A stretch of 64,000 nt of DNA from Adhaeribacter radiodurans (GCF_014075995.1 NZ_CP055153.1:806001-870000); one strand, 5' to 3'. Counted from the stretch's first letter, positions 38,101-46,733 are shown. Notes: generated by a model from the letters alone, not told the origin. Translations and numbers: made by a program.

Positions 38101-38783
38101 TGGCTTTGCAAATCGGCAACTTGCGCCTGAAAAGTGGCTACTTGTTCTTCTGTTAGTAATTCAGAATTATCGAGTTTTGCCCGTAAAAACTCCAGCGTTT
38201 TCTTTTCTTTATCTGCCTGGCGGTAAGCCCATACCGAGATGCGGGAGTAAATGCCCGTATCCGTAATTTTTTCGAGTAAATCGCTGCGCTCGCTTTCGCT
38301 GGCTTTTAAAAAACGCGTAAAATCGCCTTGCGAAAGTATTACCGACCGTAAGAACTGGCTGTAATCCAAACCACTTATTTCGGCTACTTTAACCGGAACT
38401 TCGCTAGGTTTTAAATCCATTAATTTTTGGTCCGGAAGGGTAAGCAATTCCATGTGGATAGGCTGCAGTTTCCCGTCGGTTTTTTTGCGGCTCCGATAGA
38501 TCGACCATTTAGACCGGTACTTTTTATCTTTTACCTCAAATTCTACTTCCGAAAAAGATTCACCTGTGTGGCGGGTCATTATTTCAAATGCATCGCGATC
38601 GTGCCGGTGGACTCGCCCGAAAAGCCCAACAGTAATAGCATCTAATAAAGTAGTTTTGCCGGCGCCGGTTGGTCCGGTAATAGCAAACAAGCCCGCATCG
38701 GCCAAAGGGCTTTGATCAAATCTAATTTCGTGTAATCCTTTGAGGGAGTTAAGGTTGAGGAATCGTACGCCCAGTATCTTCAT
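35115..38783 (-). CDS. sbcC: SbcC-like ATPase (Rad50 type)
   Basis: The 1222-residue protein has an N-terminal Walker A (GPTGAGKTTLLDAI, about residue 37), a very long Gln-rich coiled coil interrupted by the zinc hook C597-P-L-C600, and a C-terminal ABC signature LSGGESFLVSLALALGL with Walker B NSLFIDEGFGTLD. This is the layout of SbcC, which works with SbcD nuclease to open DNA hairpins and process ends. The start VRFLNLNSLKG is typical. No sbcD gene is adjacent on either side in this window, which is unusual. Confidence 0.93.
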   Translation of the reverse strand: MKILGVRFLNLNSLKGLHEIRFDQSPLADAGLFAITGPTGAGKTTLLDAITVGLFGRVHRHDRDAFEIMTRHTGESFSEVEFEVKDKKYRSKWSIYRSRKKTDGKLQPIHMELLTLPDQKLMDLKPSEVPVKVAEISGLDYSQFLRSVILSQGDFTRFLKASESERSDLLEKITDTGIYSRISVWAYRQADKEKKTLEFLRAKLDNSELLTEEQVATFQAQVADLQSQIQGQQKIKQDREQQANWLMRLEQLQQKKTGLAAELQVLTARFEAQQSEFIKLQQHQRALQFKPALVEIRSSQNQAQQLDQNLLHIARLLPNYEQQTQEAEQRLALSRQQVLQAQQELEAAEPIFHEVTRQDSIIARDKEHFLKNRQNYIQAGEELEKLKQLLIAKQTTLQQIQLQLEQTQNWLQQNQPAQFLDREIITYQQGVKDLRDIHRKLKEALQEYTEQEAAQKSASQIIQHQKQQLEQDQNNALTISAQITLLQQTSQNLLAGKSFAELENTCNELPARIRLLEQQSQLAQQYQQITNKLEILKQSIQVNKTEQQQANQATNELITKKQHATETLQHLQQIVDLQRQIQKYEADRELLQPHQPCPLCGSEHHPFVLNQYHSNVTEAEQKCHTQQQVVAELIDQQTILALHLSSLQALLVNEQKQVIDLQTEQTQIVSKFKVNQEQIPDELVIYSEVAILDLLLRYQSLYQEKKELLTKLRQNEEEYRRLEKIQQEQKEITLRREHEIIRAQEKEEQAVRQMQYLQTDLTDLKEQQLVVSEQIQSFLLRFNITFTLDKSQEIEAKLQQLAKAFAGQTEQVQKLNLTLKQTETEQANLQENITEKGNLLQQNKIQLQKDQAHLQQLLHTRQQLFGTKMPQTERERLKTTLHQQTQLLENLHNSFLQKQEQMRLAQSRQQQWQTELTRVQAQVTTLTTELHHSVQAHNIDSVETLVQLFLTDDEAHRIELLQKQAERALAENQKLYADTEQELNQEQTRQLTNSSLIDLQTEIENLNTSIARLHQQIGSLQRQLEQDAEVKAKYHETAAQVDIQQKEFLRWDKMASLIGSADGKKFSKFAQGLTLAHLTELANRHLVKLNERYRIFKTPTQDLELQIIDTYQADAVRSMNTLSGGESFLVSLALALGLSDLAGRKAQINSLFIDEGFGTLDTDTLDIAISALENLQAGGKLIGVISHVEALKERISTQIQVNKQASGQSFIKIVGYETEAYA

Positions 38784-39081
38784 AAATATACGTGCAGCTA
38801 CCGGCTTTCCGGCTACTCTGGTTTCTTAAAGATAAAAACGAAAAAGGGAATTCAAAAGAGATTCCTTCAGACAGAGGTTAACTAAGTATTACTTAAAGAC
38901 AAAGTGTTCCCTAAATGAAAATATCAAGAAGCTAAAAAATAGCTTTAAGGCAATAAATAGTAAAGGTCAAAAATTTAACAATAGAAAAATTAAATATAAT
39001 ACTGAAGTAATAAAAAGAAGGAGCCAACAGCTTTTGTGCAAAAAACTTAAACTTTCTTCGGCATTCTTTTTAAGTGGACTA
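38784..39081. other. Gene-free gap upstream of sbcC
   Basis: About 300 AT-rich bases hold no ORF. The region must contain the sbcC promoter. Confidence 0.5.
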
Positions 39082-39122
39082 AAAAAATGGGGAAGCCAAG
39101 ATGTTTTAGCTTCCCCAAATAA
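39082..39122 (-). terminator. Terminator of the paralogue pair
   Basis: On the minus strand TTTGGGGAAGC pairs with GCTTCCCCATT around a 12-base loop and is followed by TTTTTTT. It ends the leftward transcript of the two paralogous genes. Confidence 0.88.
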
Positions 39123-39150
39123 AATGAGCAGTAATAATAAAAGCTATTAA

Positions 39151-39753
39151 TTATTGAGCCATGCTAGCAATTTTCTCCAGTGGAATTGTGTTGGCTAAGC
39201 GGAGTACATCCGCTTCTTGCGCCTCAGTCATTTTAAAAGTAACCAAGGTGTTTTGCATGGGAACCTGCAGGTCGTAGTCCAGCTTTTTAGTTTCAGAATT
39301 CTCTGTTCTAGAGAGAACGGCTTTGTAGCCTTGCACTTTTACTACTTTTTGGTTGCCATCGCCACCCCGGCCTACAAATGGCAAAGCAAGTAACGCATTT
39401 AACGAAGTAATTAACGGGGAATTATTAATAATATCGATAGTAGCGGTTTTAGCTCCGGTACCGTAGGTAAGCTGTACATAAAGGCCCAAGCCGCTGTTGG
39501 TGCCTGTGCCGGTAGTATTATCCGCTTTTACATTGGCAGCTAGGGCATCCATTTTAGGAGGCAATAGCTTTAAAATATCTTTACCAATGGCCGCATCCAG
39601 GGTATGCAGCATTTGCTCCATAGCAAAACGTGAATTGCTTAAGTTACCGGCCGCATAGGCCGTGCGGGCATCGGCTAAATTTTTATTAAAATCCTGGCCA
39701 AAAGCCACGAAGGTAAAGCCACTTAAAAATAATAAGCTAAATATTTTTTTCAT
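39151..39753 (-). CDS. Secreted protein of unknown function, paralogue B
   Basis: The 200-residue protein has a signal peptide (1-19, ending AFG) and a helical segment (AYAAGNLSNSRFAMEQMLHTLDAAIGKDILKLLPP) followed by a strand-rich domain. The order KAG/AAG-S-R-A-x-QxML ... G-x-x-I-L-K-x-L-P ... NSSPL matches the neighbouring upstream gene, so the two are tandem paralogues. It shows no known catalytic motif. The spacing of 47 bases and the shared terminator suggest one transcript. Confidence 0.8.
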   Translation of the reverse strand: MKKIFSLLFLSGFTFVAFGQDFNKNLADARTAYAAGNLSNSRFAMEQMLHTLDAAIGKDILKLLPPKMDALAANVKADNTTGTGTNSGLGLYVQLTYGTGAKTATIDIINNSPLITSLNALLALPFVGRGGDGNQKVVKVQGYKAVLSRTENSETKKLDYDLQVPMQNTLVTFKMTEAQEADVLRLANTIPLEKIASMAQ

Positions 39754-39800
39754 GATAGTAAAATCAATTAGAAAGGTTAAAACAAAAGAATGTAGGATGG

Positions 39801-40577
39801 CTATTTTTCACCTAACATTTTTTTAATACCGGCAATGTCTACCGCGTTAGCAGCCGTCATTAATTCGGGTTCGTCTTTAAAGTTAACGCCTTCGTAAACT
39901 AATACCGACGATTGACCCACTGGCACCGTAAGTTTATATCCCGAATTTTCGTCGTACTCAATTACGGCCCGGTTTCCTTTTACTTTTGTTTGTTTCCAGT
40001 CTTGTTTACCACCTGTGGTTTGGCTATAACCGCCGTTGCTTAAATACAAGTTTACCGCAGAAAGTAAGGCAGCATTATTAACTACCGTAACCGTTAATTC
40101 TTTCTCGTTGCTATCGGTATACTGGCGTTGAATAGTAAGCCCTGCCCAGCCCCAACCCGTGCTGGTAACCTGATCTGATTCCGCATTTTTCTTCAGGCCT
40201 GAAATAGCTTCTGGTAAGGATTTTAATATTTTTTGTCCGATTTCCATTTCAACGCCTAACATGGCTTGTTGCAGGGCCGCGCGGCTTTGGCCGTATTGAC
40301 CAGCCTTATATTTACTTTCGGCATTGGTAAGGTTTTCTTTTACATCGGGGGGAGTAGTAACCAAACCCGCTCCACCCTTATTACGAGCCCGGCTGCCCGA
40401 AGAAGTAGAAGGAGTAGGGGCAGGAGAGGTATTTTTGTCGGTGCCTAGTGCTTTGTTAACGGATTGCTCCGCCGCATTTTCCAATTTTTGACGTACTTTA
40501 TTCAGCAACTGGGCATTTGCATGGTGTTGCATAAAGCAAAGACCAGAAACAATGCAGGTTAAGTAAAGGATTTTCAT
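39801..40577 (-). CDS. Secreted protein of unknown function, paralogue A
   Basis: I start the gene at ATG 40577 (MKILYLTCIVSGLCFMQHHANA), which gives a proper signal peptide, although the frame is open to 40625. The 258-residue product has a short Ser/Pro/Arg linker after the signal, then the same helix and beta arrangement as the 39151 gene (YKAGQYGQSRAALQQAMLGVEMEIGQKILKSLPE, VVNNAALLSAVN). It ends in MLGEK. Function unknown. Its position upstream of its paralogue suggests a duplication. Confidence 0.8.
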   Translation of the reverse strand: MKILYLTCIVSGLCFMQHHANAQLLNKVRQKLENAAEQSVNKALGTDKNTSPAPTPSTSSGSRARNKGGAGLVTTPPDVKENLTNAESKYKAGQYGQSRAALQQAMLGVEMEIGQKILKSLPEAISGLKKNAESDQVTSTGWGWAGLTIQRQYTDSNEKELTVTVVNNAALLSAVNLYLSNGGYSQTTGGKQDWKQTKVKGNRAVIEYDENSGYKLTVPVGQSSVLVYEGVNFKDEPELMTAANAVDIAGIKKMLGEK

Positions 40578-40784
40578 AATAGCGAAAGGGTATTTAAGGA
40601 TGATTAATATGAATAAACTATACAAAATAATAAAATTTATGTGAATAGGTATAATTTAGGCGATGAATTATTTTGTTTTCTTAATTTTAGTAAGATGAAT
40701 GCGGAGTTTAGCTTACTAATTGGAAGGAAGTAATATTGAAGCGTATTAAAAAGCTACTATAGATTTTGCTTGCTAGTAAGCGTT

Positions 40785-41352
40785 TTCTTTGGAGCCGGTT
40801 CCCGTCTCCATTTTACTGTGCTAACTTATTTGACAAGTAACCAGCTTGCCTCGTGGCCGGCGGGCCTCGTTTGGCTCTCTCGGGCGGTTTAGCGAACCTT
40901 GGCTCACTGCGTTGCGCCATGCTGCTTTGCAGCACCGGAACGCTAAAAGGCCCGAGAGAGCCAAACTGGTGTCTTTGCTGGTAGCTACTGCTTTTCTTCC
41001 CCATCTTGAATAATTAAGAAGGAAAATGATTTTAATGGGCGGCTACTTATGACAAGAATTACCGGAATCCAGCTTCCTGTTCTGCTTCCCCTCTCAGTAG
41101 ATTCTAATGAATTCTGCTTCATACCTTTTAATACTACTAAAAAAGTAAAAACAGTAGCTAAGAATAAAGACACCAGTTTGGCTGTGGAGCACCTGCTAGG
41201 CTTCTGGTGCGAAGCATTCCGCAGACGGAGTCGAGGAAAGGAAGGCTAGCGAGGGCGGAAGAGCCAAACGAGGCCCGCCGGCCACGAGGCAAAACTTGAA
41301 ATATCAAACAAGTTAGCACCGCCGTCTGGAGACGGGAACCGGCTCCAAAGAA
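40785..41352. repeat. GC-rich foldback element, 568 bp
   Basis: Outer arms of about 90 nt (from 40785 and ending 41352) are imperfect reverse complements: TTCTTTGGAGCCGG, CCCGTCTCCA, GTGCTAACTT and CCTCGTGGCCGGCGGGCCTC are shared. Inside the left arm a 16-bp perfect hairpin pairs 40870-40885 with 40950-40965. A further pair, CCAAACTGGTGTCTTT at 40961-40976 and its complement near 41166-41181, lies internally. Short frames inside carry no recognisable protein. GC content is far above that of the surroundings. Confidence 0.85.
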
Positions 41353-41502
41353 CAACATCAAAGTTCGCTATAGCAACTACTTCTTACTATTGCGTATAAT
41401 ATCTAGAAAGTTTACTAAACCACACCAGAAAACTTTTGATTGAAAATTAAGGTAAATTCGCTTAGGTAAATAGGGGAAGTGACAAAAGCTAAAGGCTACT
41501 TA

Positions 41503-42447
41503 CTATATTTTTATAATTTGCTCTTTCGCTCGATCCCAACGCCAATATGGCGCGCCGGGTTGTAAATGGACGCCACCTAACCAGCGATTCACTGGGTGAA
41601 GTTGTACGTAGTCGCATTCTAACCGTAAAGTTTTGCGTCCTAGGCCGGTAACGGAAATAGTATCCTGCATTCTAATTAAATTTGCTTGTTCCAATTCTTG
41701 CAGGTAATTTATAATTTGAGCATCGCCGAGGCCAAATAAACTGGTACGTTGCCAAAATTTCTGGAACAATTCGATAGTTGTGGGTTGGAGTTCGGCGATA
41801 ATTTCCAGTAATAACTGCTCTATGGCGTTTAAACCATTTTGTACCGACGGAAAACGTGTGAGATGGGCGCGTAGGGCAATTGGCAGTAAAGGTAAATTGG
41901 TAAAATCTTCTTCCTCTAAAAAATGAATTAAAGCTTCGGGGGTGGGTGCCGCGTAAGCTTTCCAACCACGATCTCCCAAAGTTAAATCTGCGGGAGTAAG
42001 TATTTTCCGTTGCGGAAACAAAGCTGCTAATTGTTCCGGAGATAGTTCGCCCAAACCTTTAAAGTCCGGCTTTTCGGGATGGGTACCGATGCAAACCAGG
42101 CTTAAAGTTGTATTTGTTACATTTTGTTGTGCAAACCAGTGCAGGAGGTACAATAAATTTACCTGGCAAAGTAAGTCGTGCTCAAACCACAGTACTACTT
42201 CGTCGTGCTGGTTGTAGGTGGCGAGGCGTTTTACCTCCGTAGTTACTTTTAATACATAAACTGTAGGCGCTTCCTGATAGGTCTGGGAAATATAATGCTG
42301 CCGGGCTTGCCAGAAATCTACAACTGATCCTTGGTCTACAATAGGGCCTTCAAATAAAATCTCACGCCAGATAAGGTAATCATCAGCGGGGATGTTTGCT
42401 TTTTTAAATGAGTTGGCCGTTCCGTCGCCGTTCAGGATGTGCAGCAT
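41503..42447 (-). CDS. DUF1835 domain protein
   Basis: The 314-residue protein starts with MLHILNGDGTANSFKKANI and has LIWREILFEGP, VLWFEHDLLCQVNLLYLL and, toward the end, WRWDRAKEQI, matching DUF1835 (PF08874) and its companion C-terminal region. It is cytoplasmic and without a signal peptide. No activity has been assigned to the family as far as I know. It is a single gene upstream of GDPD. Confidence 0.85.
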   Translation of the reverse strand: MLHILNGDGTANSFKKANIPADDYLIWREILFEGPIVDQGSVVDFWQARQHYISQTYQEAPTVYVLKVTTEVKRLATYNQHDEVVLWFEHDLLCQVNLLYLLHWFAQQNVTNTTLSLVCIGTHPEKPDFKGLGELSPEQLAALFPQRKILTPADLTLGDRGWKAYAAPTPEALIHFLEEEDFTNLPLLPIALRAHLTRFPSVQNGLNAIEQLLLEIIAELQPTTIELFQKFWQRTSLFGLGDAQIINYLQELEQANLIRMQDTISVTGLGRKTLRLECDYVQLHPVNRWLGGVHLQPGAPYWRWDRAKEQIIKI

Positions 42448-42541
42448 AAATAAGTTTGGTTTGAAAATAACTTATGGGTAAACTACCTCTGCTCCATAAT
42501 CTTTACGCCCGAAATAAAATTAAGTAATAAAGATTAAAAAT

Positions 42542-43525
42542 TTACTGTACTACCAAGGTCGCTACAGCATTGCTCATAATGCCGTCTACTCCCCGGTCAA
42601 CAAGCCTATTAATTTCCGCGGGATCATCGGCTGTCCAGGCGAAGGTTTTGAAACCTGCATTATGCACCAGTTTTACAAAGCCGCGGGTGGCAAAATAATG
42701 GTGTACGTTTATGGCCGATGCCCGATAATATTTGTCAAAAGTGCCGAATTGGAAACTTACATCAAAATAAACGGGTAGCATGGGTAATTTACCCACTATT
42801 AATTTATGCGTAGGCACATTGTATTCGTTTTGCCAGATTTGTTGAAGTATCTCATCGTGAAAGGATTGTAGCACGCACCAATTACGGGCATTATATTTTT
42901 GAAGTAAGGCAATGGTTTCGTCAGCCATGCCCGGGTAAAAATCATGGCCTTTTTTTAATTCAATTAATAGTTTTTTGCGGCCTTTTACCAGTTTTAAAAC
43001 TTCTTCCAGGGTGGGCACTTTTTCGTACTTAAATTCTGGTTTAAACCAACTACCGGCATCTAAAGTTTTTATTTGTGCCAGTGCCCTGGCTGCTATTTCG
43101 CCTTCGCCGTTGGTAGTGCGGTCCAGGGTAGCATCATGCATTACTATTAACTGCGAATCGAGCGTCTGGTGAATATCAATTTCAATATAATCGGCAGGGG
43201 AATCTAACGCTTTTTGAATGGCTGCCAAGGTATTTTCCGGTGCCACTTCCGAAGCTCCCCGGTGGGCGGCTAGCATTACTTTGCGGTTTTGGCTAATTAA
43301 CTTAATCTTTTCCGGAGTACCGGAAGAACAGCCCGTAAATAAAAAATTTACTAAAAGTAATCCGCTCCAAAGAAAAGTAAAAGAATTTTTAATCAACTGC
43401 TTCAGGAAAAGCGACTTCAACGTATTTGACCGGTTAACATTTAAAAATACACCATTTAGTCGGGCGCTTGCCTGGTCAGGCAAAATCCTTGTTTTACATA
43501 AGTTCAGGAAACAAGAGAGCTTCAT
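42542..43525 (-). CDS. Glycerophosphodiester phosphodiesterase lipoprotein
   Basis: The 327-residue frame contains the GDPD core: AAHRGASEVAPENTLAAI, DYIEIDIHQTLDSQLIVMHDATLDRTT, LLIELKKG and FAWTADDPAE, giving the HRG, E, D and H residues of the calcium-dependent active site. The lipobox is LFTGCSS. In the current annotation the N-terminal 43 residues look like spurious extension, and a TTG at 43396 would start a normal lipoprotein signal (IKNSFTFLWSGLLLVNFLF). It probably cleaves glycerophosphodiesters in the periplasm. Confidence 0.9.
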   Translation of the reverse strand: MKLSCFLNLCKTRILPDQASARLNGVFLNVNRSNTLKSLFLKQLIKNSFTFLWSGLLLVNFLFTGCSSGTPEKIKLISQNRKVMLAAHRGASEVAPENTLAAIQKALDSPADYIEIDIHQTLDSQLIVMHDATLDRTTNGEGEIAARALAQIKTLDAGSWFKPEFKYEKVPTLEEVLKLVKGRKKLLIELKKGHDFYPGMADETIALLQKYNARNWCVLQSFHDEILQQIWQNEYNVPTHKLIVGKLPMLPVYFDVSFQFGTFDKYYRASAINVHHYFATRGFVKLVHNAGFKTFAWTADDPAEINRLVDRGVDGIMSNAVATLVVQ

Positions 43526-43633
43526 GGCAGCGGTAGGAGTTCATCCATTTAAGGACTTAAATTAGCTGCTTTCTGTTGCTACGCAAGTACTCTGTTTTAT
43601 TTATTTCGCAGCTTTTTCTTTTCGGGTGAAATA

Positions 43634-43663
43634 AAAAGAGCCTTCATCGGGGGAGGCTCTTTT
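43634..43663 (-). terminator. Terminator of the LutB gene
   Basis: AAAAGAGCCT pairs perfectly with AGGCTCTTTT around a 10-base loop. On the minus strand it is followed by TTATTTC. It lies just after the LutB stop codon. Confidence 0.8.
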
Positions 43664-43691
43664 ACAGCTTTTTAAATTAATTCTATTGCGG

Positions 43692-45071
43692 CTATTTCTT
43701 CTTTTGATATTCTTTGTACAATTTTCCGAACGACTTGGGCGCTACTTGTAGAGGTTCGCGTTTGCGGCTCCAGGTATCTTTCAAAATCATACGTAAGGCC
43801 ATATTCTTTAAACTTACCGGGACTAAATCCATCATGCGCCGGTTTTTCATCGCCTTCGTCCAGATTTTAAAGGTTAATTTTTCCTGGTTGTCGGCTAAAC
43901 CTTCGGCTACGCTCTGCTGACGATTGAGCAACAATAACTCATGAATGTTAATTTTTACCGGGCACACCGACGTACAGGCACCGCACAACGAACTGGCGTA
44001 ACTTAGGTGCTTATGCTCGGCCATGCCGTTATAATGCGGCGAAATAACCGAACCAATTGGGCCACTGTAAGTGGTTTCGTAAGTGTGGCCGCCAATGTTG
44101 CGGTACACCGGGCATACGTTTAAGCACGCGCCGCAGCGAATACAATTAAGTGCTTCTCTTTTGTCGGGTAAAGCCAGCAGATCGGTGCGGCCATTGTCGA
44201 GCAAAATGACGTACATTTCTTCTGGACCGTCTTTTTCTTGGGGCTGCCGCGGACCCGTGAAAATAGTATTGTAAACCGTAACGTTTTGCCCGGTGCCGCT
44301 GGTAGCCAGCAAAGGCCAAAATAAATCCAGGTCCATAATGCTGGGGATCATTTTCTCAATTCCTACAATAGCAATATGCGTTTTAGGAAAAGTGGTGGAT
44401 AAACGGCCGTTACCTTCGTTCTCGGTTACTGCTACCCCGCCAATATCGGCAATCAGGTAATTGCCGCCGGTAATACCCACTTCGGCGGTCGTGTATTTAT
44501 CGCGCAGTAAACGGCGGGCAGTTAGCACCAATTGCTGCGCATCGTCGGTAGGTTGAATTTTTAATTTTTTTACGAACAAGTCGGCAATATCTTTCTTCGA
44601 CATGTGCATAGCCGGGGTAACAATATGGTAAGGCCGCTGCTCGGCCAGTTGCACAATGTATTCGCCCAAATCGGTTTCTACCGTTTCAATGCCGTTTTTT
44701 TCCAGAAACTCATTTAAATGAATTTCTTCGGTGGTCATGGATTTCGATTTTACCACGGATTTGGTGCGTTTCCGCTTCATTATCTGCCCAATTTCGCGCA
44801 GAGCTTCTTCCTTGTTTTGCGCCCAGATAACTTTGCCGCCCCGTTGCGTGAAGTTGTTTTCGAACTCAACCAGGTATTTATCCAGGTTGTTGATAACGTT
44901 GGTTTTTATATACGATGCCCGGTCGCGCGCTAGTTCGTGGTTGCGGTACTGCTGCAAGCCCTTTTTTACCGCCAGGTTATACTTGCCGATATTGTATTTT
45001 ATAATTTGCCGGTGGTTCAGGTCAAACGCCTTGTTTTCTGAATCCAGCAAAAACTGTTTTATCTTTGTCAA
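43692..45071 (-). CDS. lutB: LutB-type iron-sulfur lactate oxidation subunit
   Basis: The 459-residue protein has the LUD domain (AELGEYIVQL, LTARRLLRDKYTTAEVGITGGNYLIADIGGVAVTENEGNGR) and two ferredoxin-like 4Fe-4S motifs (CIRCGACLNVCPVYRN and CGACTSVCPVK). This is LutB/YkgF, which in Bacillus acts with LutA and LutC to oxidise L-lactate. No lutA or lutC gene is seen nearby, so the partners must be elsewhere or the role differs. It is cytoplasmic and single in this window. Confidence 0.93.
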   Translation of the reverse strand: MTKIKQFLLDSENKAFDLNHRQIIKYNIGKYNLAVKKGLQQYRNHELARDRASYIKTNVINNLDKYLVEFENNFTQRGGKVIWAQNKEEALREIGQIMKRKRTKSVVKSKSMTTEEIHLNEFLEKNGIETVETDLGEYIVQLAEQRPYHIVTPAMHMSKKDIADLFVKKLKIQPTDDAQQLVLTARRLLRDKYTTAEVGITGGNYLIADIGGVAVTENEGNGRLSTTFPKTHIAIVGIEKMIPSIMDLDLFWPLLATSGTGQNVTVYNTIFTGPRQPQEKDGPEEMYVILLDNGRTDLLALPDKREALNCIRCGACLNVCPVYRNIGGHTYETTYSGPIGSVISPHYNGMAEHKHLSYASSLCGACTSVCPVKINIHELLLLNRQQSVAEGLADNQEKLTFKIWTKAMKNRRMMDLVPVSLKNMALRMILKDTWSRKREPLQVAPKSFGKLYKEYQKKK

Positions 45072-45311
45072 AATGAGTATTCTTTTATTGTTAGATAATG
45101 AAGCTGGTAAGTAACCTAGCCTTAACTTTCCTTAAACGATAGAATAGCTAAGGTAAGCACGTAATAAAGGAAATGCAATATTTTTTAATGCCGTAATCTA
45201 AATATTAGTTTTACGTAATAAAGCCAGAATAAATACTTTTGCGGCGTTTTTCTTCCGTTTTATTTAAGAAAATTTTGGCACGAGGTACCCCGAACGAATA
45301 AAACCTATTCT

Positions 45312-46055
45312 TTACTTTTGAGCGAACAGATTAATGGTGTAATCGAGTAATTCGGTGCCGCCGGGTTTTCCGTGGCCAGGAATTATTAAAGTTAAATTTG
45401 AGTACTTTTCTTTTAATTTAGTAACCGTTACCGGCCAATTAGTAGTATTGGCATCTTCTAAATTTCCTTTTGTTGCACTTAACTCCTTAATCAAACAGCC
45501 GCCAAACATAATTTTTTCATCCGGAAAGTAGCCTATTATATTGTCTTTGGTATGTCCTTCGCCGAAATACTCTGCTATTACTTTTTTACCCCCAACCTTT
45601 AATTCTAAAAAATTACTAAATCCATTTTGCGGAACCATTAAGTTTTTCTCCTGAGCCGTTTTTACCGTTAAATTATTTGCGTACGATGGAATATTATGCT
45701 TATGAAACTCTTCTAACCCACCTAAACAATCCGAATGAAAGTGAGTGGGAATAATGGCTTTTACTTGACAATGCAGATCCTGTTCTACCCAATTGATTAA
45801 TTCTAAAGAGGTTTTATTATCTGGTGGAGTATCAAAGATAATAGCTTCGTTTTTATTAAAAACAATCATACCATTACACGAAACTTTACCAAAGCTTTCG
45901 GTTTGCAGAAAGGAAGTGTGCTGGTAAACGTGCTCGGTAATTTGCTGAAGAGTTAAATTCTCGGTTTTAGTAATTTTGTTTGTTTCGCTTATTTTGGTGG
46001 AATGGCAGCCGAATAGTAATAAAGTAGAAATTAGAAATGGCAGGTATTTCAGCAT
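45312..46055 (-). CDS. Subclass B1 metallo-beta-lactamase
   Basis: The 247-residue protein has a lipobox (LLLFGCHS) and the full B1 zinc set: H105-x-H107-x-D109 in HFHSDCLGG, H168 in GEGHTKDN, C187 in FGGCLIKE and H228 in PGHGKPGG. K190 in CLIKE and N199-x-E200-D-A-N in GNLEDAN are also B1-type features. Such enzymes are usually periplasmic carbapenem-hydrolysing beta-lactamases. There is no IS or integron around it, so it looks like a resident chromosomal gene. Activity cannot be inferred from the motif alone. Confidence 0.88.
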   Translation of the reverse strand: MLKYLPFLISTLLLFGCHSTKISETNKITKTENLTLQQITEHVYQHTSFLQTESFGKVSCNGMIVFNKNEAIIFDTPPDNKTSLELINWVEQDLHCQVKAIIPTHFHSDCLGGLEEFHKHNIPSYANNLTVKTAQEKNLMVPQNGFSNFLELKVGGKKVIAEYFGEGHTKDNIIGYFPDEKIMFGGCLIKELSATKGNLEDANTTNWPVTVTKLKEKYSNLTLIIPGHGKPGGTELLDYTINLFAQK

Positions 46056-46134
46056 ACGGTTTAGCGCTTTATAGAGGAAAGTTAGTTGGAGGCGTTGAGT
46101 AACGAAAATAGTAAAATGCTTTTTAGCTGTGGTT

Positions 46135-46602
46135 TTAACCTGGTTCTATTTTAAGGGTGAACGTTGCCGTAAGCCCTACACAGAAATTTCGGGGTAGTTT
46201 GTGAACGCCAAATATTGCTCTGGAATGAATTCCTTTATCTCCTAAAATTTTAACGAATAAGTCGGAAGACCCATTTACCACTATGGGGGAATCGTCCCAA
46301 TTGTCGCTGGCCTGGAAATAAGCATCGAAATGGTTGAGTCCAACAATTTGATTTAACCCGATTTTTTGATCTACCTGGGCTAATACATTTAGTGCGCAAA
46401 GTTCCATGGCTTTATAGCCTAACTCGGTAGATATTTCTTCTCCTAATCGACCCTGATACAGATATTCGCCGTTTTTAATCGGAAATTGAATAGCGATGTA
46501 AGCAATATTCCCCCGAATGTTAACGGAAGTATAACTTCCGCCCGGGGTAGATACTTCCGGCAACTCCAGATTCATTTTCGCAAGAGTCTCTTTTAAATTC
46601 AC
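46135..46602 (-). CDS. RidA/YjgF-family protein
   Basis: The 155-residue protein has the YjgF fold elements: GGSYTSVNIRGNIAYIAIQFP, YQGRLGEEISTELGYKAMELCALNVLAQVDQ, FDAYFQASDNWDDSPIVVNGSSDLFVKIL and RAIFGVHKLPRNFCVGLTATF. It is slightly longer than E. coli RidA (128) and belongs to the longer Rid branch (COG0251-like with an N-terminal extension). These proteins deaminate reactive enamines/imines or have related roles. It is a single cytoplasmic gene. Confidence 0.88.
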   Translation of the reverse strand: MNLKETLAKMNLELPEVSTPGGSYTSVNIRGNIAYIAIQFPIKNGEYLYQGRLGEEISTELGYKAMELCALNVLAQVDQKIGLNQIVGLNHFDAYFQASDNWDDSPIVVNGSSDLFVKILGDKGIHSRAIFGVHKLPRNFCVGLTATFTLKIEPG

Positions 46603-46674
46603 TTTTCTAATTTTGAAAATAGGTTTGGTTGGATTGGCTTACTAAGCATTAAAGCTCTCCTTAATATAAATGAA

Positions 46675-46706
46675 AAAGCCATTACTTGTTTAAAAGTAAT
46701 GGCTTT
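46675..46706 (-). terminator. Terminator of the M28 peptidase gene
   Basis: AAAGCCATTACTT pairs with AAGTAATGGCTTT around a 6-base loop. The minus-strand side continues with TTTTTCATTT. Confidence 0.85.
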
Positions 46707-46733
46707 AACTTAATAGAATAGCAGAAAGAAATT

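Noticed and set aside
40813-41361. Several 60-70-codon frames within the foldback element
   Set aside because: They overlap each other on both strands and follow the inverted-repeat sequence. No protein family is recognisable.
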